Of a stretch of 64,000 bases of DNA, positions 27,528 through 38,100 are shown piece by piece. The first letter of the stretch is position 1. Each line of letters starts with the position of its first letter. Origin of the DNA: JALYXV01 sp963733505. GTDB taxonomy: Bacteria > Actinomycetota > Acidimicrobiia > Acidimicrobiales > Palsa-688. The stretch spans positions 62,001 to 126,000 of the forward strand of contig CAVTDW010000017.1 in NCBI GenBank assembly GCA_963733505.1, given 5' to 3'. Under the pieces are notes generated by a model, which saw only the letters and a program-made list of their open reading frames with translations, searched no databases and was not told the DNA's origin. The position numbers and the translations under genes are program-made.

Positions 27528-30500
27528 GGATGGTGATGGTGGGGGGCAACAAGGCCAACAAGGCCAACAAGGCCAACAAGGCCAACAACGGCTACCAGCA
27601 GGGCCCGCGCCGGGGCGCACAGATTGCTTGGCGGCCAAGGGCGAAGGGTGATCCAGGGCCTTGTCGCGCTCGTCGTTACGGTGGTCCCGTTCATGGTCGA
27701 CATCCCGTCGGCCTTCGCCGGCGTGGGCTTCGGCGTGACACCGACCTTCCCGGCCACCGTCACCGTCGGCCAGACCGGCCTGCCCGCGTCCCTACAGATC
27801 GTCAACAACTCGACCGGGACCGAGGCCATGGGCAACGCCCAGCTGGACACCATCACGCTGGTCCCGTCGTGCGGGGCCTTCGCCTTCACCCCCACCGGCG
27901 ACTGCCCGGCTGCCGATGCCGATCCTGGGGTCTTCCAGCTGAGTCCAACCGCAACCGGCGAGGTCGGTACGGCATGCGCGGGGAAGACATTCACCGTCGC
28001 GACGGTTGACCCTGCGACCGGCCAGGTGGCCGTTCGTCCCCCCTACCGGTTCCCCCGTGGTTCTGGGCCCCCCCGGTTCAGGCAACGACAAGTGCATCAT
28101 CGACTTCACCTTTAGCGTTCTCAAGGAGCCCACCAAGAACGCCGGGGTCGCAGGGCCCAACAGCGTGCAGACCGCCGAGCTGGGGTTCGCCCACGGCTTC
28201 AACACCGTCGACCTCGTCCCCGGCGCCGGCCTGGGAGCCAACCTCACCACGGTGAACAAGGCCGCGCCGTCGATCACGACGACCGCCACGCCGACGGCCA
28301 CCGTGGGCGGCCCGATCACCGACTCCGCCACCTTGGCGCCCGCGTCGCCGCCCGGACCGGCGCCCACCGGCACGATCACCTTCACCCTGTTCGGTCCCAA
28401 CAATGCCTCCTGCACCGGCGCCGCCGCGTTCACGTCCACGGTCGCGGTGAGCAGCGGAACCGGCACCTATACCTCCGCCCCCTTCACGCCGACCGCGCCC
28501 GGCGCCTACCGCTGGGTCGCGGCCTACAGCGGCGACGCCAACAACGCCGCCGCCACCACCGCGTGCGGCGACGCGGGCGAGATCTCCAACGTCTCGCAGT
28601 CGACGCCGACCATCGTGACCACGGCCTCGGGGCCCGTCACCGTCGGCGGCCCGATCTCCGACACCGCCACCCTGGCGGGCGGCTTCAACCCGACCGGCAC
28701 CATCACCTTCACGGCGTTCGGCCCGGGCAACCCAACCTGCACCGGGGCCGCGGCGTTCACGTCCGCCCCGATCACCGTGAACGGAAACGGCAACTACAAC
28801 TCCGGCCCGTTCACCCCGACGTTGCCCGGCTCGTACAACTGGGTGGCGGCCTACAGCGGCGACGCCAACAACGCCGCGGTGACCACGGCCTGCGGCGCGG
28901 CCAACGAGACCAGCACGGTCAACAAGGCCAGCCCGACCATCGTCACCACCGCCTCGGCCCCGGTGACCGTGGGCGGCTCCATCTCGGACTCTGCCGTCCT
29001 GGCGGGCGGGGTGGCGCCGACGGGGACGATCACCTTCACCGTGTTCGGCCCCAACAACGCCACCTGCACCGGGGCCGCGGCATTCACCTCCACGTCGCCG
29101 GTGGCGGGCAACGGGACCTACACCTCGTCCAGCTTCCCCACCACCGCCGCCGGCACCTACCGCTTCATCGCCGCCTACAGCGGTGACGCCAACAACAACG
29201 CCGTCACCACCTTGTGCAGCGACCCGGCCGAGAGTGTCGTCGTCGCCCCGGCCACTCCCACCATCGTCACGACCGCTTCACCGACGGTTCCGGCGGGCGG
29301 ATCCATCTCCGACACCGCCACCCTGTCCGGTGGCGTGGCACCGACGGGCACCATCACCTTCACCCTCTTCGGCCCCAACAACGCCACCTGCACCGGCGCC
29401 GCCATCTTCACCTCGACCGTTCCCGTGAACGGCAACGGTGTGTACCCCTCGGGTCCGTTCACGGTCAGCACCGTCGGCACCTACAACTGGGTCGCGGCCT
29501 ACAGCGGTGACGCCAACAACGCCGCCGTCGCGAGCCCGTGCGGGGCCGCCAACGAGAGCGTGACGGTCACCAAGACCAATCCGGCGATCGTCACCCAGGC
29601 GTCGGCATCAGTCCCGGCGGGCGGCCAGATCACCGACACCGCCACCCTGTCCGGTGGCGCCGGGCCGACCGGGACCATCACCTTCACCTTGTTCGGTCCC
29701 AACAACGCCACCTGCACCGGCGCCGCCATCTTCACCTCGACGGTGCCCGTGGCGGGCAACGGCAACTACACCTCGACACCCCCGTTCACCGCCAACGCCG
29801 CGGGCACCTACAACTGGGTCGCGGCCTACAGCGGCGACGGCAACAACAACGCCGTCACCAGCCCCTGCGGGGCACCGAACGAAAGCGTGGTCGTCACCAA
29901 GGCCCCGCCGGCCATCGTGACTCAGGCCTCGCCGCCCGTCGCCGTGGGCAACCCGATCACTGATACCGCCACCCTCTCGGGCGGCGTCAACCCGACCGGG
30001 ACCATCACCTTCACCCTGTTCGGCCCCAACAACTCCACCTGCACCGGCGCCGCCATCTTCACCTCGACGGTGGCGGTCAACGCCGGCAACGGCAACTACA
30101 CGTCCGCTCCGTTCACCCCGACCGCGGCCGGGACCTACCGCTTCGTCGCCGTCTACAGCGGTGACGCCAACAACGCCAGTGTTACCAGCCCCTGCGGCGC
30201 CGCCAACGAGAGCGTGCTCGTCAGCCCCAGCACCCCGACCATCGTGACCAACGCATCGTCGACGGTGCCGGTGGGCGGGACGATCTCCGACACCGCCACC
30301 CTGTCGGGTGGTGTCAACCCGACCGGGACGATCACCTTCAACGTCTTCGGCCCCAACAACGCCACCTGCACCGGCGTCCCGGCCTTCACGTCGACCACGG
30401 CGGTCAACGGCAACGGCACCTATCCCTCGGGCAGCTTCGTCACCACCGCGGCCGGGACCTACCGCTTCATCGCCGCCTACAGCGGCGATGCCAACAACGC

Positions 30501-33500
30501 CGCCGTCACCACGTTGTGCAACGACCCCAATGAGAGCGTGGTCGTGGGCCTGGCCGCTCCGGCGCTGGTGACCACCGCCTCTGCCTCGGGGGCGGTGGGG
30601 GGCACGGTCAGTGATATCGCCACGCTGTCGGGCGGTGTCAACCCGACAGGGACCATCACCTTCGTACTCTTCGGCCCCAACAACGCCACCTGCACCGGCG
30701 CCCCGATCTTCACCTCGACGGTGACGGTCACCGGCAACGGCAACTACCCCTCCGGTCCCTTCACCGTGACCGCTCCGGGCACGTACAGCTTCCAGGCTTC
30801 CTACAGCGGCGACGCCAACAACGGCGCCATCGCCCTCACCGCCTGTGGCGCCCCGGGCGAGAACGTGACCGTTGCCAAGGCCACGCCGGCCATCGTCACC
30901 AACGCCAGTCCATCGGTGCCCGCCGGTGGGACGATCACCGACACCGCCACCCTGTCGGGCGGCGTTACGCCGACCGGGACGATCACCTTCACCTTGTTCG
31001 GCCCCAACAACGCCGGTTGCACCGGTGCATCGATCTTCACCTCCACCAAGACCGTCGCCGGCAACGGCAACTACACCTCCGACCCCTTCACCACCTCGGC
31101 GGTCGGTACCTATCGCTGGATCGCGGCCTACAGCGGCGATGCCAACAACGTCGCCGTGACGAGCGGCTGCAATGACGCCAACGAGAGCGTCGTCGTGACG
31201 CCCGCCGCCCCGGCCATCGTGACCCATGCCTCGGCCACGGTCGCGGCGGGCGGGGCGATCGCCGACACCGCCACCCTCTCTGGTGGTACCAATCCGACCG
31301 GGACCATCACCTTCACCCTGTTCGGCCCCAACAACGCCGCCTGCACCGGCGCCCCGATCTTCACCTCGGTCAAGACCGTGGCCGGCAACGGCGACTACAC
31401 GTCGGGTTCGTTCACGGCCAACGCGGTCGGGACCTACCAGTTCGTGGCGGTCTACAGCGGCGACACCAACAACGCTGGTGCCACCAGCGCCTGCGGCGCG
31501 GCCAACGAGAGCGTCGTCGTCACCCCCGCCGCTCCGGTCATCGTGACCGTCGCCTCGGCACCGGTGCCCGTGGGCGGCACGGTCACCGATACCGCCACCC
31601 TCTCGGGCGGCGTCAACCCGACTGGCACCATCACCTTCACGGTCTTCGGCCCCAACAACGTCACCTGCGTCGGCGTCCCGGTGTTCACGTCGACCAAGTC
31701 GGTCAATGCCAACGGCGCCTACACCTCCGATCCGTTCATGGTGACCGCGGTCGGCACCTACCGCTTCGTCGCCGCCTACAGCGGTGACGCCAACAACGCC
31801 GCCGTGACGACGGCCTGCAACGACGCCAACGAGTCAGTGTCGGCCGGCACCACCACGCCGACCATCGTCACCGTCGCTTCCGGCACGGTGGCCGCAGGCG
31901 GGGCCATCTTCGACACCGCCACCCTGTCGGGCGGCGTCAACCCGACCGGGACCATCATCTTCACCCTCTTCGGCCCCGACAACGCCACCTGCGCCGGCGC
32001 CCCCATCTTCACCTCGACCAAGGCCGTGGCGGGCAATGGCAGTTATCCCTCCGACCCGTTCACCACCGTGGCGGCCGGCACCTACCGTTGGATGGCGTCC
32101 TACAGCGGCGACGCCAACAACTCCGCCGTGACGTCGTCCTGCAACGCCGCCAACGAGAGCGTGGTCGTCACCAAGTCCGGCCCCGCCATCGTGACCCAGG
32201 CCTCGGCGCCGGTCGTCGTCGGCGGCACCATCAATGACACCGCCACGTTGTCGGGGGGCACCGGGCCCACCGGAACCATCACCTTCAACGTGTTCGGCCC
32301 CAACAACGGCACCTGCACCGGAGCCCCGGCGTTCACCGCGACGGTGACGGTGGCCGGCAACGGCAACTACCTTGTCGGGTCCGTTCACGCCGACCGCCCC
32401 CGGGACCTACCGGTTCGTGGCCAGCTACAGCGGTGATGCCAACAACAGCGCCGCCGGGCCGACCGCGTGCAACGACCCGGCCGAGGCCGTCGTCGTATCG
32501 ACTTCGAACCCGACCATCGTGACCCACGCCTCGGCGCCGGTGACCGTCGGTGGCACCATCACCGACACCGCCACCCTGGCCGGCGGGGCCAACCCGACGG
32601 GCACCATCACCTTCCAGGTCTTCGGGCCGGACAACAACACCTGCACCGGCACCCCGATCTTCACCTCCACCAAGACCGTGGCCGGCAACGGCGACTACAC
32701 CTCGGCGCCGTTCACCGTGCCTGCCGTCGGTGCCTACCGCTTCGTGGCCACCTACAGCGGTGACGCCAACAACAGCCCCGCTGGCCCGACGGCCTGCCTG
32801 GACGCCAACGAGGTGTCGTCGGGGACCAAGGCCGGCCCGGCCATCGCCACCACCGCCTCGGCGGCCGTGGCCGTCGGTTCGGCGATCAACGACACCGCCA
32901 TCCTCACCGGGGGCTTCAACCCGACCGGGACCATCACCTTCAACGTGTTCGGCCCCAACAACGCCACCTGCACCGGCGCCGCGGCGTTCACCTCGACCGT
33001 GACGGTCAACGGCTCGGGCAACTACAACTCGGCACCGTTCACACCGACCGCCCCGGGTAGCTACACCTTCGTGGCGTCCTACAGCGGCGACACCAACAAC
33101 AACCCGGCCGGCCCCACGGCGTGCAACGATCCCACCGAGACGGTCCAGGTATCGCCGTCGGCGGTCAGCCTGTCGACGACCGCGTCGCCGTCGGCCGACG
33201 TCGGCCAGCCCATCTTCGACACCGCCACGCTGGGCGGCAGCGGGACGCCGACGGGGACCATCACCTTCACCCTGTTCGGCCCCAACAACGCCACCTGCTC
33301 GGGCGCCGCCATCTTCACGTCGACCAAGACGGTGAACGGGGCGGGCAACTACGTCTCCGACCCCTTCACCCCGACGGCCGCCGGCACGTACGCCTTCGTG
33401 GCGACCTACAGCGGTGACGCCTCCCACGCCGCGGCTGGGCCCACGCCCTGCAACGACCCGGCCGAACAGGTGGTCGTGCTGCCTCGACCGCAGATCGCGG

Positions 33501-35739
33501 TCACCAAGGTGGCCAACCCGCTCACCCGGCCCGAGCCGGGCGGCAACTTCACCTTCACCGTCACGGTTTCCAACCCGAGCGCCGTGGACCCGGTGACCAT
33601 CACGTCGCTGTTCGACAACATCTACGGCGACCTGGCCACCCGGCCTGGCTCGACCTGCGGGACGCTCATCGGCGTCACCCTGGCTCCCGGTGCCACCTCG
33701 CCGCCGTGCAGCTTCTCCGGCCCGTTCACGGGTAGGGGCGGCGACAGCCAGACCGACACGGTGACCGTCACCGGCGTCGACAGCCACGGCGTGACCGTGA
33801 CCGCCACCGCCCAGGCCACCGTCACCCTGACCGCGGTCCTCCCGTCGATCAGCGTGACGAAGGTCGCCAACCCGCTGACGCTCCCCGAGCCGGGCGGCAT
33901 CTTCACCTTCACCGTCCGGGTCACCAACCCGAACCTGGTCGACCCGATCACCATCACCACCCTCACGGACAACATCTACGGCGACCTGGCGACCCGGGCC
34001 GGTTCGACCTGCGGGGCCCTGATCGGCACCACCCTGGCGCCGGGAGCGTCCTCGCCGCCATGCACCTTCACCGGGCCGTTCAACGGCGTCGGCGGCGACA
34101 GCCAGACCGACACCGTCACGGTGACCGGCGTCGACAGCAATGGCAACACCGCCACCGCGACCGCCCAGGCGACGGTCACCCTGACGACCCTCACCCCGGT
34201 GATCGCGGTGACCAAGGCGGCCAACCCGCTGACCCGGCCCGAGCCCGGGGGGACCTTCACCTTCACCGTTCAGGTCAGCAACCCGAGCGCCACCGATCCC
34301 ATCAAGATCACGTCGCTGACCGACAACATCTACGGTGAACCTGGCCACCCGGCCCGGTTCGACGTGCGGCACCCTCATCGGCACCACCCTGGCCCCAGGC
34401 GGCGTGTCGCCTCCGTGTACCTTCACCGGGCCCTTCGCCGGTGTCGGCGGGGACAGCCAAACCGATACCGTCACCGTCACCGGCGTCGACAGCTTCGGCA
34501 ACACGGCCACCGCCACGGCGCAGGCCACGGTGACCTTGACGACGCTGACCCCCCAGATCAGCCTGACCAAGGTGGCCAACCCGACCAGCCGGCCGGCCCC
34601 AGGTGGCGACTTCACCTTCACCGTCCAGGTCACGAACCCGAGCAGCGTCGACCCGGTCAAGATCACGTCGCTGGTCGACAACATCTACGGTGACCTGGCC
34701 ACCAGGCCCGGTTCGACCTGCGGCGCCCTGATCGGCCTGACGCTCGCCCCCGGCGCCACCTCGCCGTCGTGCAGCTTCACCGGGCCGTTCGCGGGCGTGT
34801 CAGGCGCCAGCCAGACCGACACGGTCACGGTGACCGGCGTCGACACGCTGGGTCACACCGTCACCGCCACCGCCCAGGCCACGGTGACACTCACGCCGGC
34901 AGCCTCCGCCGGTCATCAGCGTCACCAAGGCGGCCCAACCGCTGAGCCGGCCCGCGCCGGGCGGCGACTTCACCTTCACGGTGACGGTGCACAACCCGAG
35001 CACGACCGTGCCGGTCAAGATCACCAGGCTGGTCGACAACATCTACGGTGACCTGGCCACCCGGCCCGGTTCGACCTGCGGCGCCCTGATCGGCGTGACG
35101 CTCGCTCCCGGGGCCACCTCGGCGCCGTGCAGCTTCACTGGGCCGTTCACTGGTGTCGGTGGGGCCAGCCAGACCGACATCGTGACGGTCACGGGCGTAG
35201 GACCCGGGGGCGAGACGGTGACCGCCACTGCCCAGGCGACGGTCACCCTGACGACCCTCACACCGGTGATCGCCGTGACCAAGGCAGCCGCCCCGCTGAC
35301 CTTGCCCCAGCCCGGCGGAACATTCACCTTCACGGTGAGGGTTTCCAACCCGAGCACCACTGACCCGATCACCATCACGTCGATCGTCGACAACATCTAC
35401 GGGAACCTGGCGACCCGGCCCGGCTCGACCTGCGGGTCGCTGATCGGCACCACCCTGGCTCCCGGGGCCAGCTCGGCGCCCTGCAGCTTCACCGGCGGCT
35501 TCAACGGCGCCGGCGGGGCCAGCCAGACCGACATCGTCACCGTGACCGGCAAGGACACCGCGGGGAACACGGCCACCGCCAACGCCCGGGCCACCGTCGG
35601 CATCACCGCCCCGCCGCCCGGGCCGCCCCTGGCCCTGACCGGCCTGGACAACCGTCGCCCCGTCGCCTTGGCGGGCGCCCTGATCCTGGGCGGCATGCTC
35701 CTCGCCCTCGTCGGTTGGCGCCGGCGCCGCTACGACTGA
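27524..35739 (+). CDS. Giant Ig-repeat surface adhesin with LALTG sorting signal (multiple frameshifts)
   Basis: Restored length about 2,736 residues. The N terminus has four NKA repeats and a hydrophobic signal (IQGLVALVVTVVPFMVDIPSAFA). After a non-repetitive region come 16 Ig-like domains of about 108 residues, each with the pattern GGxIxDTATLSGG-NPTGTITFTLFGPNNATCTGA and YRFVAAYSGDANNA. Six repeats of about 117 residues (xIAVTKVANPLTRPEPGG ... DNIYGDLATRPGSTCG) follow. The end is LALTG, a membrane helix and RRRRYD, a sortase signal of the LAxTG kind. Five +1 frame changes are needed: about 27640, 28038-28043 (C6 run), 32368-32373, 34335-34338 and 34898-34912. At 34338 sister repeats read ggtgacctgg where this copy has ggtgaacctgg. 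Likely role: long fibrous adhesin on the cell wall. Confidence 0.75.
28264..33480 (+). repeat. 16 tandem ~326-bp Ig-domain repeats
   Basis: Units share ggcgacgccaacaac and gaccgggaccatcacctt style blocks and encode the Ig-like domains of the giant adhesin. Each domain has a pair of Cys, one after GPNNAT and one in the NNAAVTTAC/SPC loop, which could form an intradomain disulfide after export. The arrangement is close to identical in length, a favourable substrate for unequal crossing-over. Confidence 0.9.
33487..35625 (+). repeat. Six tandem ~352-bp repeats (DUF11-like)
   Basis: Six copies of a domain of about 117 residues, beginning xIxVTKxANPLTRPEPGG, with DNIYGDLATRPGSTCG and LAPGATSPPCSFTGPF. 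Each carries two Cys. The third, fourth and fifth copies are disturbed by two of the frameshifts. These repeats stand between the Ig array and the wall-anchor signal, the position of a stalk. Confidence 0.88.
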
Positions 35740-35860
35740 GGATCTGGGAAAAGTCCTCGCCCGGTCTGATCAGAAACGAGGTTGGGGCGTCCGGTCCACG
35801 GGCCGGTCGCCCCGGCCGTCGCCCGCCGGAGGCCCAGCAGTCTGAGCACTAGCGTCGCTG

Positions 35861-37207
35861 GTGATGGTTGACGTCCTGCTTGGCGAGGTCACCGAGTTGC
35901 TCCAGCAACTCATCAGGAACGAGTGTGTCAACGACGGCACGGTGGAGTCCGGCCACGAGGATCGCAGCGCCGACCTGCTCCAGGATTACTTCTCGGGCAC
36001 CGGCCTCGACCTCGAGACCTACCAACCCTGGCCGGGCCGGACCTCGTTGGTCGCCCGTATCGAAGGCCGTGACCGTTCCGCACCCTCGGTGTGCCTGATG
36101 GGCCACACCGACGTCGTCCCCGTCACCCCCGAGCACTGGACGCGCGATCCCTTCGGCGGCGAGCTGATCGACGGCGAGGTGTGGGGACGCGGCGCCATCG
36201 ACATGCTCAACATGACCGCATCGATGGCGGTGGCCATGCGCCACCTCGCACTGGAGGGATTCCGTCCCGCCGGGACGCTGGTGTACCTGGCGGTGGCCGA
36301 CGAGGAGTCCGGCGGCCATCACGGTGCGGCGTGGCTGGCCGACCACGCCTGGGATGCCATCGGCGCCGACTACGTGCTGACCGAGTCCGGCGGCATCCTC
36401 ACCCCGTCGCCCACCGGGCCCAAGGTCACCATCACCGTGGCCGAGAAAGGGGTGGCCTGGCGGCGGCTGCGGATCAGTGGAACGCCGGCGCATGGCTCGA
36501 TGCCGTTCGGCTCCGACAACGCCATCGTGAAGGCGGCGGAGGTCGTGCGACGCCTGGGGGCGTTCCGGCCTCGGGCCCAGATCGGCGAGCAGTGGCGGGC
36601 CTTGGTCGAACACAGCGTGCTCGACGACGAGGTGCGTGCCGCCCTGCTCGACCCCGAGCGGGTGTGGGATGCCTGCGCCCGGTGCGAGGATCCGCGAACC
36701 GCCAAGTACTGGCACGCCTGCACCCACACCACCTTCTCCCCCAACGTGATCCGCGGAGGCGTCAAGACCAACGTGATTCCCGACGTGGTCGACCTCGACG
36801 TCGACATCCGCACGCTGCCCGGTCAGACCAGGGAAGACGTCGCCCGCTACCTCGACGAGGCGCTCGGTGACCTCGCCGACCAGGTGGAGGTCACGGCGCT
36901 GCAGAACGTGGTCTCGACCTCGTCGCCGACGGATACTCCGATGTGGTCGGTCCTCGAGCGCCTGGCGCGCGCCGTCTATCCCGACGCCACGTTGTTGCCT
37001 CGCATCACCGCCGGCGGCACCGATGCGGGGTACTTCCGCCACCGGGGCAGCGTTGCCTACGGGTGCGGGCTCATGAGTCCCGGCGTGTCCTACGAACAGT
37101 TCGCCAACCGCTTCCACGGCAACGACGAGCGCATCGACGTCGAGTCACTGCGCCTCACCACCGACCTGTGGTTCGGCGTGGCTCGGGAGTTCCTCAGCCC
37201 TCAGTAG
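35861..37207 (+). CDS. M20-family metallopeptidase
   Basis: 448 residues. The dinuclear-zinc motifs are MGHTDVVPV (His and Asp), GRGAIDMLNM (bridging Asp) and VADEESGG (catalytic Glu next to ligand Glu), with the later ligands in the C-terminal lobe (SYEQFANRFHGNDERI). The lid domain (SGTPAHGSMPFG) is also present. Family members cut dipeptides, acyl-amino acids or succinyl-diaminopimelate; no specific substrate can be assigned. No signal peptide, so cytoplasmic. The two first codons ATG and GTG overlap; GTG 35861 followed by ATG 35864 are equally likely. It overlaps the convergent transglutaminase-like gene by 14 bases. Confidence 0.88.
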   Translation: MMVDVLLGEVTELLQQLIRNECVNDGTVESGHEDRSADLLQDYFSGTGLDLETYQPWPGRTSLVARIEGRDRSAPSVCLMGHTDVVPVTPEHWTRDPFGGELIDGEVWGRGAIDMLNMTASMAVAMRHLALEGFRPAGTLVYLAVADEESGGHHGAAWLADHAWDAIGADYVLTESGGILTPSPTGPKVTITVAEKGVAWRRLRISGTPAHGSMPFGSDNAIVKAAEVVRRLGAFRPRAQIGEQWRALVEHSVLDDEVRAALLDPERVWDACARCEDPRTAKYWHACTHTTFSPNVIRGGVKTNVIPDVVDLDVDIRTLPGQTREDVARYLDEALGDLADQVEVTALQNVVSTSSPTDTPMWSVLERLARAVYPDATLLPRITAGGTDAGYFRHRGSVAYGCGLMSPGVSYEQFANRFHGNDERIDVESLRLTTDLWFGVAREFLSPQ

Positions 37208-38012
37208 CGGCCGCCCGCGGCGACGCCCGCACCGACATCTCGACCAGCTCCGGTCCGCCGTAGGACGTGACCATGGCCACGTCGACCGCGTCGCGACCCC
37301 GGCCGATCACCACCCGCCCGGCGCGGGCCTCGTTGTTGCGGGGATCGAAGGTGTACCACTGGTCGCCGAGGTACACCTCTGTCCAGGCGCAGAAGTCCAT
37401 CGGGTCATGCGGAGGGGGCACCCCGATGTCGGGGAGGTAACCGAAGACGTAGCGCGCCGGGATGTTCAGGGCTCGCAGGAACGTGATCATGAGATGGGCG
37501 AAGTCCCGGCACACGCCCTCGCCCGTTTGGTACACCTCCACCGCCGTCTTGGTCGGTGAGCTGCTCTCGGCGCTGAAGGTGACGTGCTGGTGGACGAAAT
37601 CGCTGACCGCCTGGACACGCGACAGCCCTCTCGGGAGGTCGCCGAAGTGCTTCCAGGCCGCATCGCCGAGGACGTCGGACTGGCAGAACCGGCTCGGCAG
37701 GGTGAACTGGAGGGCCTCGTCAGGCAGGTCGCCAGGAGCGATTTCGGGGGCGTACCAGTCGCGGGCGTCGATCTGCTCGCTCACCAGGACGTCCGCGTCG
37801 TAACGCAACGTGAGCGGGCCGGGAGGAAACGTCAGCCGCCGGCAGGTGTTACCGAAGCGGTCGATATAGGAGCGCGACGCCACGAACGGTTCGGTGGTCC
37901 ACTCGTGGCGTACCACCTCGGGCCCGTCCGTGCGAGGCTCGACCTGCATCACCGCCGCGGTCGGCACCTCCGACCGGAAGGCGAAGAGGCAGCCGACACC
38001 GAGGGTGAGCAC
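37194..38012 (-). CDS. Transglutaminase-like superfamily protein
   Basis: About 272 residues from GTG 38012. An N-terminal beta-rich region (VGCLFAFRSEVPTAAVMQVEPR) precedes a transglutaminase-like core: EGVCRDFAHLMITFLRALNIPARYVFGYLPD with the nucleophile Cys, and MDFCAWTEVYLGDQWYTFDPRNN. It belongs to the COG1305-like group without signal peptide. The usual second-site His (in the H-A-W position) reads Cys, and the H of the DxRHN motif reads Asn (DPRNN), so the catalytic dyad may be incomplete or placed differently. ATG-type start further upstream (38039) would add nine residues without family match. Confidence 0.75.
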   Translation of the reverse strand: MLTLGVGCLFAFRSEVPTAAVMQVEPRTDGPEVVRHEWTTEPFVASRSYIDRFGNTCRRLTFPPGPLTLRYDADVLVSEQIDARDWYAPEIAPGDLPDEALQFTLPSRFCQSDVLGDAAWKHFGDLPRGLSRVQAVSDFVHQHVTFSAESSSPTKTAVEVYQTGEGVCRDFAHLMITFLRALNIPARYVFGYLPDIGVPPPHDPMDFCAWTEVYLGDQWYTFDPRNNEARAGRVVIGRGRDAVDVAMVTSYGGPELVEMSVRASPRAAATEG

Positions 38013-38100
38013 TGCTGCAGATTGGCACAGCCCGGTCAAGGTTGTGTCTCAGCAATGTGAATCGATCATGAATCACACCCCGGGTGCGGGGAGGAGGCCG

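Noticed and set aside
28264..33480. Possible satellite or mobile-element tandem array
   Set aside because: The 326-bp units keep an open frame apart from single-base breaks and encode Ig-like domains.
32333..34684. Long reverse-strand open frames opposite the Ig and DUF11 repeats (also 29608-31227)
   Set aside because: They are periodic because the coding strand is periodic. No start signals and no recognisable domains; codon choice follows the forward gene.
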